This document shows positions 25,185 through 33,197 of a DNA stretch of 64,000 nucleotides, in pieces. Positions within the stretch are counted from its first letter, which is position 1. The number at the start of each line of letters is the position of its first letter. The notes under the pieces were generated by a model. The model did not search any database and was not told where the DNA came from. It was given only the letters and a program-made list of their open reading frames with translations. Made by a program: the position numbers and the translations under genes. The stretch comes from CAYPHA01 sp964410215 (GTDB lineage: Bacteria > Calditrichota > Calditrichia > Calditrichales > CAYPHA01), in NCBI GenBank assembly GCA_964410215.1, contig CAYPHA010000016.1, positions 1-64,000 on the forward strand, read 5' to 3'.

Positions 25185-26279
25185 TTAAAACTTGACGGAC
25201 AATGAAAACCGCATGGTATCAGAAAGAGGATGGTCTTCGGCGGCAGAAATATAGCCAAAATCGAAACCAAAGATACTGTACAGCAAGCCACCGCCGAATG
25301 TCATGAATTTACGGGCGCCAAATTTAGGATCTTCATAGAAATAACCGGCCCTCAGCGCAATCAGGTTTCCATACCAGTATTCAGCGCCGATGGAATGGGT
25401 AAATCGTTTCAGGCGCTCATTTAAATCACCTTTGACCCAACTGGAATAGAAAACGGCTTCAAACACATTATCGGATCCCTTTTCATCGCGGTAAACGAGG
25501 AGACGGTTGACATCGTATATCAGCGTGATACGGTTGAATTCATCATCGAGTACTTTATAAGCCAGGCCAAGGCGCAGGTTTGTCGGAAGCGGATCGGCCT
25601 GTTTTTTATCGATATACGTAATTTTCGGTCCAAAATTAGAAAGGTTCGCACCCAGATTCAGGCGGTTATCCAGGAATCCATAACCCGGTGTCCAGAGAAC
25701 GCCGAGATCCACGGCGAAGGCGGTCGCCTGTCCGTCACCGGTTTCTGAACCGACCACGACATCTTTCGGAGACAGGTTACTCTGGATGATTTTAGCGTTG
25801 ACTCCGATACCGAGGTTGGGTTTCAGACGGGTGGCATAGGCCAGTGAAAAGGCCCATTCATTGGAATCAAAGGTGCCCAGTTCATCGCCTGTATCACTGG
25901 TCCACACATTTTCACCCAGATTGAGAAAGGTGATACTGGTGGCAAGCATACCGATATCTTCAATATAATAGCGTGCGGCCAGGTAATCATAAAACAGGTC
26001 ATCAAAATTAAACTGAGGTAACCACTTGGAATGCATGAATGTTACTTCACCCCTGTAATCCAGTTCCGGATCATCATACTGGAATGCCAGTCCGCCGGGA
26101 TTCCAGAAAACTGCTGTGGCGTCATTCGCAAGCGCAACACCGGCTTCACCCATACCGCCCGGACGCGCTCCCGGTGAAATCAGCAGGAAGGGTACGGCCG
26201 CTTCGCCCTGGGCAAAGGCATCACTTACAAAACCAAATCCGGCGAAGGTCAGTAAAATAAAAATGATCGTTTTCTTCAT
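25185..26279 (-). CDS. porV: PorV-type outer-membrane protein of the type IX secretion system
   Basis: PorV is a FadL-like 14-stranded barrel that takes cargo from the type IX translocon and hands it to the PorU attachment complex. The product (364 residues) has a signal peptide and the family's N-terminal stretch PFLLISPGARPGGMGEAGVA, then DATAVFWNPGGLAF. Many amphipathic strands follow, and the protein ends in SLSVKF with a terminal phenylalanine suited to the BAM machinery. I chose the ATG at 26279, because GGAGG lies seven bases upstream; an earlier start at 26336 would add 19 non-signal residues. A second PorV/PorQ-type protein lies in the porU operon at 47674. A terminator follows and a large inverted repeat precedes the gene. 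Confidence 0.83.
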   Translation of the reverse strand: MKKTIIFILLTFAGFGFVSDAFAQGEAAVPFLLISPGARPGGMGEAGVALANDATAVFWNPGGLAFQYDDPELDYRGEVTFMHSKWLPQFNFDDLFYDYLAARYYIEDIGMLATSITFLNLGENVWTSDTGDELGTFDSNEWAFSLAYATRLKPNLGIGVNAKIIQSNLSPKDVVVGSETGDGQATAFAVDLGVLWTPGYGFLDNRLNLGANLSNFGPKITYIDKKQADPLPTNLRLGLAYKVLDDEFNRITLIYDVNRLLVYRDEKGSDNVFEAVFYSSWVKGDLNERLKRFTHSIGAEYWYGNLIALRAGYFYEDPKFGARKFMTFGGGLLYSIFGFDFGYISAAEDHPLSDTMRFSLSVKF

Positions 26280-26360
26280 GACAATACCTCCAAAAATAGA
26301 AAACCGGTTAACGGATCGCTTACCTGCACGTTCCACTTAACCGGCATTAATCGTGTCACC

Positions 26361-26445
26361 ATAAGTAGTTTGTTAAAGGTAAAACAATCCTGTAAAAATA
26401 AGATAACGTTTTATTATCTTTAGAATCCTTTAACAAACTGCTTAT
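26361..26445. repeat. Nested inverted repeat upstream of porV
   Basis: ATAAGTAGTTTGTTAAAGG (26361-26379) is the reverse complement of 26427-26445 at 18 of 19 positions. Inside the 47-base loop a second perfect pair, AAGATAA (26400-26406) and TTATCTT (26414-26420), forms an inner hairpin. The element lies 82 bases upstream of the porV ATG, in the 276-base gap between the Trm112-like gene and porV. It could end the accA-side transcript, act as an operator, or be a small mobile-element remnant. No U-tract follows either arm. The rest of this gap is AT-rich without other clear features. Confidence 0.75.
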
Positions 26446-26555
26446 AGGCAAACCTTTAAATTTTTTGAACGGACCTGAATATAGCATTCGCGACCAATCA
26501 AGTCAAGGCCTTTTTTTAACAGCGTGCAAACGAAAAAGTTCCCTGCACGCCTATA

Positions 26556-26720
26556 TTAAAACGATTCTGCCTCATCGATAAGCATTATCGGAATATCATC
26601 TTCGATACGGTAAATCAGCCTGCAGGATGGGCAGACCAGTTGGTTTTCCTCCGGCTTATATTCCAGATCACCTTTGCATTTCGGGCAGGCTAATATTTCG
26701 AGTAATTCATTGTCCAGCAT
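26556..26720 (-). CDS. Trm112-like zinc-ribbon protein
   Basis: This 54-residue protein has the Trm112/YcaR pattern: ELLEILACPKCKGDL, then LVCPSC and RIEDDIPIMLIDEA. Four cysteines (12, 15, 30, 33) would bind one zinc. In eukaryotes and archaea Trm112 activates methyltransferases; the role of the bacterial short form is not established. I chose the ATG at 26720, giving a 14-base overlap with the end of the thioesterase gene. A TTG nine codons upstream is in frame but would extend deeper into that gene. AT-rich sequence follows. Confidence 0.88.
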   Translation of the reverse strand: MLDNELLEILACPKCKGDLEYKPEENQLVCPSCRLIYRIEDDIPIMLIDEAESF

Positions 26721-27132
26721 GTTTCTGACTTTCTTCTGTATGTGCAACCTTTTGTTTATATATTTCAGGCGGTTTGACCGCTTTATACTGCGCGTTCATA
26801 AACCCGTGTACGGATTTTCCTTCACACAGAATGTCGCCGGATTCATTTTTAACGATGTATCCGAAAGTAAGTTTCGCACGGGACCTTCCGGCGATCGTCG
26901 CCTGAATCGTAATTTCCTCGCCGAAGCGTGCCGGCCTGAGATAGCGCGCTGAAACCTCCAGTACCGGAATAAAGTATCCCCGGTTCTCCAGGTCCGCAAT
27001 ATCGATACCGAGTTTTTTAAACAGACCCACACGTGCCAGCTCAAACCAGACAATGTAGTTGGAGTGATGGGCAACCCGCATCTGATCCGTCTCGGCATAC
27101 CGGACCTTCAGACGGGCTTCGCTTGTAATCAT
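26707..27132 (-). CDS. Acyl-CoA thioesterase, YbgC/4-hydroxybenzoyl-CoA thioesterase family
   Basis: This 141-residue hot-dog-fold protein begins with the YbgC-type active-site segment VRYAETDQMRVAHHSNYIVWFE, broken here into VRYAETDQM and AHHSNYIVW. Asp16 corresponds to the catalytic aspartate of YbgC-like enzymes. The helix ARVGLFKKLG and the strand segment SARYLRPARFGEEI are also typical. Such enzymes hydrolyse acyl-CoA or acyl-ACP thioesters; the true substrate is unknown. The ATG overlaps the accA stop (ATGA, 27129-27132), which suits a lipid-metabolism link. The gene itself runs 14 bases into the Trm112-like gene. Confidence 0.9.
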   Translation of the reverse strand: MITSEARLKVRYAETDQMRVAHHSNYIVWFELARVGLFKKLGIDIADLENRGYFIPVLEVSARYLRPARFGEEITIQATIAGRSRAKLTFGYIVKNESGDILCEGKSVHGFMNAQYKAVKPPEIYKQKVAHTEESQKHAGQ

Positions 27133-28097
27133 TCTTCCCAGGCACCCATTTTCGAATACTTTTCTATGCGCTGATCAATTAACTTTTTAACCGGTATTTT
27201 CAACAATTCCTTAAGATGTTTGGTAATTGCGCTTTTCACATTAACGGCCGCGCCTTCCACATTGGTATGCGCGCCCCCTTCCGGCTCAGGGATGACCTCG
27301 TCCACAATTTTAAGATCAAGAAGGTCCCGGGCTGCAACTTTCATCGCTTCGGCGGCATCCGGGGCATTCGCGGCATCACGCCACAGAATGGCCGCACACC
27401 CTTCAGGGCTGATGACACTGTACCAGGAATTTTCCATCATCAGAATACGGTCACCGACGCCGATACCGAGAGCGCCTCCCGATGCACCTTCGCCAATGAC
27501 GACGTTGATAATCGGTACCGGCAGATGGGACATCTCAAACAGGTTACGGGCGATTGCTTCCGCCTGACCGCGCTCCTCGGCCCCGATACCGGGATAGGCA
27601 CCCGGTGTATCGATGAGGGTAATGACCGGTTTATTGTACTTGGCGGCGAGATGCATGAGACGCAGCGCTTTCCGGTATCCTTCCGGATTGGGCATGCCGA
27701 AATTGCGGTACAGATTGTCCTTCGTACCGCGGCCTTTCTGTTGCCCTATGATAAAAACCGAAAAGCTGTCGATCATAGCCGGGCCGGCAACGATAGCCGT
27801 ATCATCCGCAAAAAACCGGTCCCCGTGAAATTCTTCGAAAAAGGAACAGATCTGCCCGATATAATCAAGGGTATACGGTCTGGAAGGGTGGCGGGCCAGC
27901 TGGACACGCTGCCAGCGATTCAGGTTGGCATACAGCTCCTTGCGCAGCTCGTCGGCTTTTTCTTCCAGCCGCTTGATATCATCTTCCAGTTCAACGCCCG
28001 TTTTCTGAGCATAATCCCGCATTTCACTGATCTTTTTTTCCAGTTCAACGAGCGGACGCTCAAAATCCAGGATGAAACTCTTTGCATTTGATGCCAT
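27129..28097 (-). CDS. accA: Acetyl-CoA carboxylase carboxyltransferase subunit alpha
   Basis: AccA forms with AccD the carboxyltransferase that makes malonyl-CoA, the first committed step of fatty acid synthesis. The 322-residue product shows the N-terminal helix LDFERPLVELEKKI, then RHPSRPYTLDYI, FEEFHGDR, GQQKGRGTKDN, FGMPNPEGYRKALR, DTPGAYPGIGAEERGQ and IGEGASGGALGIG. Its length is typical. AAGGTGATCT lies before the ATG. No accD is in the window. It is followed by the thioesterase gene with ATGA overlap and preceded after eight bases by the Dpm1-like gene. Confidence 0.97.
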   Translation of the reverse strand: MASNAKSFILDFERPLVELEKKISEMRDYAQKTGVELEDDIKRLEEKADELRKELYANLNRWQRVQLARHPSRPYTLDYIGQICSFFEEFHGDRFFADDTAIVAGPAMIDSFSVFIIGQQKGRGTKDNLYRNFGMPNPEGYRKALRLMHLAAKYNKPVITLIDTPGAYPGIGAEERGQAEAIARNLFEMSHLPVPIINVVIGEGASGGALGIGVGDRILMMENSWYSVISPEGCAAILWRDAANAPDAAEAMKVAARDLLDLKIVDEVIPEPEGGAHTNVEGAAVNVKSAITKHLKELLKIPVKKLIDQRIEKYSKMGAWEE

Positions 28098-28105
28098 AGA
28101 TCACC

Positions 28106-28831
28106 TTAATATTTTCCAATCAAACTGCCAATCCTTAATTTCCAGACCAGGAAAATGGCTTCCCACATTATCTGTGTTGATAATTTAGATTCGCCATGCA
28201 CCCTGTCGACAAATATAATGGGAATTTCCTGTATACGAAAGCCTTTTCTCCAGGCTTTGAAATTCATTTCAATCTGAAACCCATAACCATTGGTCTTAAT
28301 TCCATCGAGATCCAATTGTTCAAGCACTGTTCTTCTGAAACATTTATAGCCGCCGGTACAATCTTTTACGGGTATCCCCGCGACAATCTGCGTGTACATA
28401 TTGGCAAAATAACTGAGCAGCAGACGTTTCAACGGCCAGTTAATTACATTGACCCCGGTGATATACCGTGAACCGATGACCAGATCGTTTGTTTCCATGG
28501 CTTCCAGAAAATGAGGAATTTCCGCCGGATTGTGTGAAAAATCCGCATCCATCTCAAAAATATATTCATACTCCCGTTCCAGTGCCCACCGGAATCCGGC
28601 GATATAAGCGGTACCCAGTCCCATTTTCCCCTGCCTCTCCAGCAGATGAACGGAACGCTGCGTATTTTGAATCTTCCTGATCACGTCCGCCGTACCGTCC
28701 GGAGAACCGTCATCCACAAAAAGGATATGAACTTCCGGCTGATGTTCGAAAATCGCTTCTGTCAGCAGTTGTACATTTTCAACTTCGTTATACGTCGGTA
28801 CAATCAGGATTGCTTTGGACGGATCAACCAT
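28106..28831 (-). CDS. Polyprenyl-phosphate-mannose synthase-like GT2 glycosyltransferase
   Basis: This 241-residue GT2 enzyme resembles Dpm1/Ppm1, which transfer mannose from GDP-mannose to a polyprenyl phosphate. It has VPTYNEVENV near the N-terminus, VDDGSPDGTADV, the DxD-type motif EMDADFSHNP, GSRYITG, and DCTGGYKCFRR, followed by the C-terminal IPIIFVDRVHGESKLS. There is no multi-span membrane domain, so it is the short soluble or membrane-associated form. Its start overlaps the RfbD-like gene by eight bases. ManC elsewhere in the window could supply its donor (inference). Sugar specificity is not provable from sequence. Confidence 0.86.
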   Translation of the reverse strand: MVDPSKAILIVPTYNEVENVQLLTEAIFEHQPEVHILFVDDGSPDGTADVIRKIQNTQRSVHLLERQGKMGLGTAYIAGFRWALEREYEYIFEMDADFSHNPAEIPHFLEAMETNDLVIGSRYITGVNVINWPLKRLLLSYFANMYTQIVAGIPVKDCTGGYKCFRRTVLEQLDLDGIKTNGYGFQIEMNFKAWRKGFRIQEIPIIFVDRVHGESKLSTQIMWEAIFLVWKLRIGSLIGKY

Positions 28832-29729
28832 TCTGTTCGTTATATTTCCTTTTCAGCTTTTCCAGTCCGGCATCGACACCTCCCGGCTCCCAGCCGGTCC
28901 GGTTAACCAGTTTATCCAGGACGAATGAAGAATTCATGGGACGGGGCGCCTTCTGGTTCAGGTCTTCCGTCTTTATTTTATCAATTTTCTGTGCATCGAG
29001 GCCGAATTGTTCGGCAATTTTAACCGCAAAGTTATAACGGCTGATTATTTCGGAGCCGGAAACGTGAAACAGGCCGAACTCATTCATCTGTAACAGCCTG
29101 GCAATCGCTTCGCTCAGATCATCCACATACGTGGGATTACCGATCTGGTCACCGACTACCTGGATCTGATTGTCATTGCGAAGTTCGCCGATAACCCAGC
29201 TTACAAAATTATTCCGCACCTTATTGCCGGTTCCATAAAGAACCTGTGTCCGTATGATCAGATATTCCAGGTCACAGGCCCTGATCATATTTTCCGCGGC
29301 AAATTTACTGCGCGCATAGACCCCCCTGGGATTGGGATCATCGATTTCACGGTAACCACCTATTTCGCCGTCGAACACATAGTCCGTGGAAATCTGCACG
29401 ATAAGCGGTTTGAATCGTTCGGCCCCTTCGATAATATTTTCGACGGCCTTGACATTGGTATTCCAGCAGACTTCTTCTTCCAGTTCGCATTTGTCGACGT
29501 TCGTGTAGGCCGCCGCATTTATGATGATATCCGGCCTGATCTGATCCAGGAAACGAATGACTTTAGAACGGTTCACAATATCCGTGGAACGATACGAATA
29601 GCCGGATGCAGGTATATAATCCTCATGTTCCACCGAGGCTTTGAATACCTGGTATGATTCCGAAATACGGTTTACGAGGCTCTGCCCCAGCAAACCGTTG
29701 GACCCGAGTATCAACACTTTTTTCTTCAT
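28824..29729 (-). CDS. rfbD: SDR sugar-nucleotide reductase, RfbD-like
   Basis: The 301-residue product fits the dTDP-4-dehydrorhamnose reductase family of extended short-chain dehydrogenases. It has the Rossmann glycine motif GSNGLLGQSL, INAAAYTNVDKCE, QISTDYVFDG and the catalytic YARSK (Tyr-x-x-x-Lys). DQIGNPTYVDDLSEAI and the C-terminal RPMNSSFVLDKL are also family blocks. The classic partners rfbA, rfbB and rfbC are not nearby, so the true substrate may differ. It overlaps the PfkB gene (ATGA, 29726-29729) and the Dpm1-like gene (eight bases), implying one transcript. Confidence 0.82.
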   Translation of the reverse strand: MKKKVLILGSNGLLGQSLVNRISESYQVFKASVEHEDYIPASGYSYRSTDIVNRSKVIRFLDQIRPDIIINAAAYTNVDKCELEEEVCWNTNVKAVENIIEGAERFKPLIVQISTDYVFDGEIGGYREIDDPNPRGVYARSKFAAENMIRACDLEYLIIRTQVLYGTGNKVRNNFVSWVIGELRNDNQIQVVGDQIGNPTYVDDLSEAIARLLQMNEFGLFHVSGSEIISRYNFAVKIAEQFGLDAQKIDKIKTEDLNQKAPRPMNSSFVLDKLVNRTGWEPGGVDAGLEKLKRKYNEQNG

Positions 29730-30646
29730 AGTTCTTTCGCTAAAAATGACCTGTAGAATGATTTTACTTTTTCAGGCTCCGGCACACCTTTAAAATGGCC
29801 GAAGATGGAAGCGATTATATTTCCCTTTTTTGCTGCCTCCCGAATATCGGAAGTTTTAAAATAATGATTTAAAAACCCGGCCGCAAATGCATCACCACAA
29901 CCGGTCGGATCCTTTACACGGACCGAGACCGGTGGTTTTGCTTTGCATGATTGTAACGCTTCATTTTCTTTGAAATACGTTACGCTGCCCTGCTCAGCCT
30001 TGGTCAAATTTATTATTTTATCATGATCGAGGCAATGATTGCGGAAATAATCGCTTTCCTGGTCCTGGCGTTCGTTAATCAGATTAAACTCATTCTGATT
30101 CAGTTGCATGATATCACAAAGTGCAATCCATTTATCAACCTCCGGCAACGGACGATAATAACGTATCCCATCTTCCTTTCTGCCCAGGGTAAGACTGTGC
30201 AGATCCATGTAAATCAGACTTTTAAAGTTTGTGCGGAACCGGGCCATCGTTTCATACCCGAGATCCCAGCCCGAAATAAAATTAAAAACGGCTATATCAA
30301 AATCAAGGAAACCTTCAATATGCTCATATTCCAGTGGTGGAAACGGGTACAGGGACCGCTCGATGCGTTCGTCCGGGCTGGTGTAACGCAATTCCACACG
30401 GTTATTTTTCTGCGCCGTGCGGCAGAGCCCCGACAGATCAATCCGTTGATCGTCTCCCAGATACGCAGAGAGCTGCTCATAGATATCCTCCCCGACCCAA
30501 CTGACGGGAAGAATACGATCATTGGCGTCCAGTGCACTGCGCATGGCATTGATCAGGTATATCAGTCCACCGAAGCTCTTTTTTTTCGTACCGTCATAGC
30601 TGTAAATCGTATCCTGCATGACAGTCCCGATGAGAAGTACCTTCAT
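29726..30646 (-). CDS. PfkB-family sugar kinase
   Basis: This 306-residue protein belongs to the PfkB/ribokinase family, which phosphorylates sugars or nucleosides with ATP. The C-terminal signature DPTGCGDAFAAGFLNHYF contains the GCGD anion hole and catalytic aspartate. The N-terminal SFGGLIYLINA (in place of the common GG..N..A motif) matches the substrate-binding side. MQLNQNEFNLI is the usual N-x-x-E magnesium motif. The substrate is unknown. It starts a tight cluster with the RfbD-like and Dpm1-like genes, 16 bases after purE, and may act on a glycan precursor. Confidence 0.86.
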   Translation of the reverse strand: MKVLLIGTVMQDTIYSYDGTKKKSFGGLIYLINAMRSALDANDRILPVSWVGEDIYEQLSAYLGDDQRIDLSGLCRTAQKNNRVELRYTSPDERIERSLYPFPPLEYEHIEGFLDFDIAVFNFISGWDLGYETMARFRTNFKSLIYMDLHSLTLGRKEDGIRYYRPLPEVDKWIALCDIMQLNQNEFNLINERQDQESDYFRNHCLDHDKIINLTKAEQGSVTYFKENEALQSCKAKPPVSVRVKDPTGCGDAFAAGFLNHYFKTSDIREAAKKGNIIASIFGHFKGVPEPEKVKSFYRSFLAKEL

Positions 30647-30662
30647 AGAAAATCCACTGTTA

Positions 30663-31121
30663 TCAGAGCCGGCTTCCCTGTTTTTTAAATGCCATCAATT
30701 TTTCCGCTAATTCTTCGTCCTGGAGGGAAAGCACTTCTGCGGCAAAAACAACGGCATTCCGCATACCGGCTTTACCGACTGCAAACGTGGCAACGGGCAC
30801 CCCGGCAGGCATCTGCACAGTAGAAAGAAGCGAATCAACACCATCCATCACACCGCCGGGTAACGGAACACCGAGAACGGGCAGGGTCGTATGAGCCGCG
30901 ACAACGCCGGCCAGGTGCGCCGCCATTCCGGCACCGGCAATAAGCAGCTTATAACCCTTATCGCGGGCACTGCCGGCAAATTCCGCGACCTCTTCCGGAT
31001 TGCGGTGCGCCGAACGTATCAGCACTTCGTATTCAAGTCCAAAAAATGAAAGATAAGCATCCGCCGCCTCAACAAAGGGCATATCCGATTTACTTCCGAG
31101 TAAAATGGCGATCTTATTCAT
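30663..31121 (-). CDS. purE: N5-carboxyaminoimidazole ribonucleotide mutase
   Basis: PurE moves the carboxyl group from N5-CAIR to the C4 of aminoimidazole ribonucleotide in purine synthesis. The 152-residue product has LLGSKSDMP, the active-site IRSAHRNPEEV, AGAGMAAHLAGVVAAHTTLPV, GVPLPGG, SLLSTVQMP and GVPVATFAVGKAG. It looks like the class I type. GGGTGACGT precedes the ATG. No purK is visible next to it. The gap to DUF4837 (74 bases) holds nothing recognisable. Confidence 0.96.
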   Translation of the reverse strand: MNKIAILLGSKSDMPFVEAADAYLSFFGLEYEVLIRSAHRNPEEVAEFAGSARDKGYKLLIAGAGMAAHLAGVVAAHTTLPVLGVPLPGGVMDGVDSLLSTVQMPAGVPVATFAVGKAGMRNAVVFAAEVLSLQDEELAEKLMAFKKQGSRL

Positions 31122-31195
31122 ACGTCACCCCTTCCTTCTATATTGTTACGCTATGAATTGTTTATTCTTTTCACCGCGCATCCTTGTAATACGAC

Positions 31196-32236
31196 TTATT
31201 CCGCTTCCGTATTCCTTACAATTTCAAATGTGCCGGCAATGACCTCCAACTGGTCCAGGAAAGGCATTTTCATCTGCCCGGGCGCCATTACGGCAATATC
31301 GATCAGGTAGAGCGCCTGCTCCATTTCATCATAGACGCCGTACATACGGAAAGGACCGCCTACAAGCAGCGAGTCATTCCGCCACAACCCCGTGAGTTTG
31401 ATGGCTTCCCGGTCATCACCCAATGTGGCCGGGGAAATAAAGGCATCTCCTTCTTCAACCGTATCCCCCTCGTAATAAGTTCCTGTCATCCGGTTCCTGA
31501 GATGAATAAGCGAATCCCTTTGAATCAGCGAACTATCGCCTTTCACTTTCCATACAGACAGCCAGCGGTTCGGCTGTATCCGGCGCAACCATACATAATG
31601 TTCTTCCTTGTCCTGATTGGCAATAAAATAATCATGTTGTACCCGGACTTTCCATCCATAATTGGAGGCCAGTATTTTTTCAAGGTCTTTTTGTTCTCCC
31701 TGGGCATACATTTCTTTCTTGAGTCGGGTAAAGTATTTCTGCTCGAAGCGATTATAGATATCTTTTTTTGTCCGGTTAAAATGACGCTTAAACGATGCCC
31801 GGTCTTTTGCATACATGAAAGATCCGATCTGATCCCTGGCAAAGAGATCATCCGCAAAAAAATAGAACATCTCGTCCTTTTGAACGCCTTCCCGGAATTC
31901 CTGTGGTAAGCTGCCCTTGATATAATTATTAACCGGCGTATCTTCATTCTCAATACCAAGAAAAAAGAGATTCAGCCGGTCTTTGAACGTATTCAGGTCT
32001 TCCAGGGGTTTCCAGGTGACATGGAACCTGTTTTCCGCATGGGGTGTTGCAATTTCTTTTTCGAAAACAGCCCTGAAATCATCTTCAACTTCCGTCCAAA
32101 GAGTTGAATCGGCAAAAACAAAAATCCGGTTGGGGTATCCCATCGCCGTCACCTTGACGTCACAATCGTACAGGGTCAGCGGCACGAGTGCAAGCAACAG
32201 CAGAGACAGCACTTTAATGGTGCGTTTGATATACAT
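31196..32236 (-). CDS. DUF4837 family lipoprotein
   Basis: This 346-residue protein matches DUF4837, a family known mainly from Bacteroidota and relatives with no assigned function. After a long hydrophobic signal (about 9-22) Cys25 could be lipidated, though the lipobox (LYDC) is not canonical. The body has the family pattern GYPNRIFVFADSTLW, then a charged region (FRRTKKDIYNRFE-like) and ASNYGWKVRVQHDYFI. AGGAGAAATCG precedes the ATG. The start overlaps the end of the flippase-like gene by 23 bases, so the two are translated as a unit. Confidence 0.82.
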   Translation of the reverse strand: MYIKRTIKVLSLLLLALVPLTLYDCDVKVTAMGYPNRIFVFADSTLWTEVEDDFRAVFEKEIATPHAENRFHVTWKPLEDLNTFKDRLNLFFLGIENEDTPVNNYIKGSLPQEFREGVQKDEMFYFFADDLFARDQIGSFMYAKDRASFKRHFNRTKKDIYNRFEQKYFTRLKKEMYAQGEQKDLEKILASNYGWKVRVQHDYFIANQDKEEHYVWLRRIQPNRWLSVWKVKGDSSLIQRDSLIHLRNRMTGTYYEGDTVEEGDAFISPATLGDDREAIKLTGLWRNDSLLVGGPFRMYGVYDEMEQALYLIDIAVMAPGQMKMPFLDQLEVIAGTFEIVRNTEAE

Positions 32237-33197
32237 CGATTTCTCCTACAGTTGATTTTCGCTTGTGTAAAATAAACAGGACGGCTCCCCATATCGAGAT
32301 CACCATCGGAAGCAGTAAATTCAGAAACGACAAAGAGATGGCCGCCGCATTGGATACACCCACTTTTGAAAGCAATGTAACATAGCCAAGATCACGGATA
32401 CCCACACCATTAATCGACGGGAGCATGGTCAGCACAAAGGTAACCGTCACAACAAGAAACAGATAACCGAGATCGATATGAACAGACAGCGCCCGGGCAA
32501 GAAACAGGTTCATAAAAACAATCGAAATCTGTGATAATAATGAGAAAAGGAAGACATGGGCAAAAATGCGTCTCCGGGTACGCAGCGCGTGAATTGTTTC
32601 AAAAAGCTTGTTGATTTTTTCACCGATATTGAAAAAAGTGATCTTGCTGAACAGCAAAAGCAATAATTTAAAGGGGCGGTTTCGTGTCATAATAAAAAAG
32701 AACAGACTGATCGCGATGAAGAGTGTCAGGGAGGCATAGAGTAACCGTTCATTGTGGAAATACTGGGAAACAACATAGAGGGAAACAATCGCCAGGAAAA
32801 GCGTGGCGGCAATACCAAGCATGCGCTCCGTCAGTACAGTCGCGATGCCGATTGTGCGATCCTTTTTATCTTCCGATACTTTATAAATACGATACACATC
32901 CCCGCCTATACTCGTAGGCAGGAAATTATTAAAGAAAAGACCGATCAGGTAAAAACCGTATAACCGGGGAACGGGCCATTTTTTTTCATATTGATTCAGT
33001 AAAACCTGCCAGCGGATAGCCATCATCAAAATGGCCAGCAGCAGGCATAATGCAGCAAGGGTCAGGTTAATCAGACCGTTGTTCTGAACCACCTTTAAAA
33101 GCACCTTGCTGATTTTATGCGGATCAGCAATATAAACCAGATACCCGAGAAGTCCCAGAGAGATGACTGCTCTGACCACCGTTTTCAGATAACGCAT
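32214..33197 (-). CDS. Flippase-like (UPF0104/lysylphosphatidylglycerol synthase TM domain) membrane protein
   Basis: This 327-residue protein has about eight hydrophobic spans across its whole length. It has the family blocks FYLIGLFFNNFLPTSIGGDVYRIYKV and GIATVLTERMLGIAAT (given here only in part: FFNNFLPTSIGGD and TVLTERMLG). These resemble AglD/MprF-type transmembrane domains (UPF0104), thought to move lipid-linked substrates or act as transferases. Its ATG overlaps the stop of the DUF2723 gene (TGATG). Next to two glycosyltransferase genes, a role with polyprenyl-linked sugars is reasonable (inference). Confidence 0.84.
   Translation of the reverse strand: MRYLKTVVRAVISLGLLGYLVYIADPHKISKVLLKVVQNNGLINLTLAALCLLLAILMMAIRWQVLLNQYEKKWPVPRLYGFYLIGLFFNNFLPTSIGGDVYRIYKVSEDKKDRTIGIATVLTERMLGIAATLFLAIVSLYVVSQYFHNERLLYASLTLFIAISLFFFIMTRNRPFKLLLLLFSKITFFNIGEKINKLFETIHALRTRRRIFAHVFLFSLLSQISIVFMNLFLARALSVHIDLGYLFLVVTVTFVLTMLPSINGVGIRDLGYVTLLSKVGVSNAAAISLSFLNLLLPMVISIWGAVLFILHKRKSTVGEIDVYQTHH

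Noticed and set aside
27216..28091. 291-codon open frame on the plus strand
   Set aside because: It is antisense to accA, whose motifs are unambiguous.
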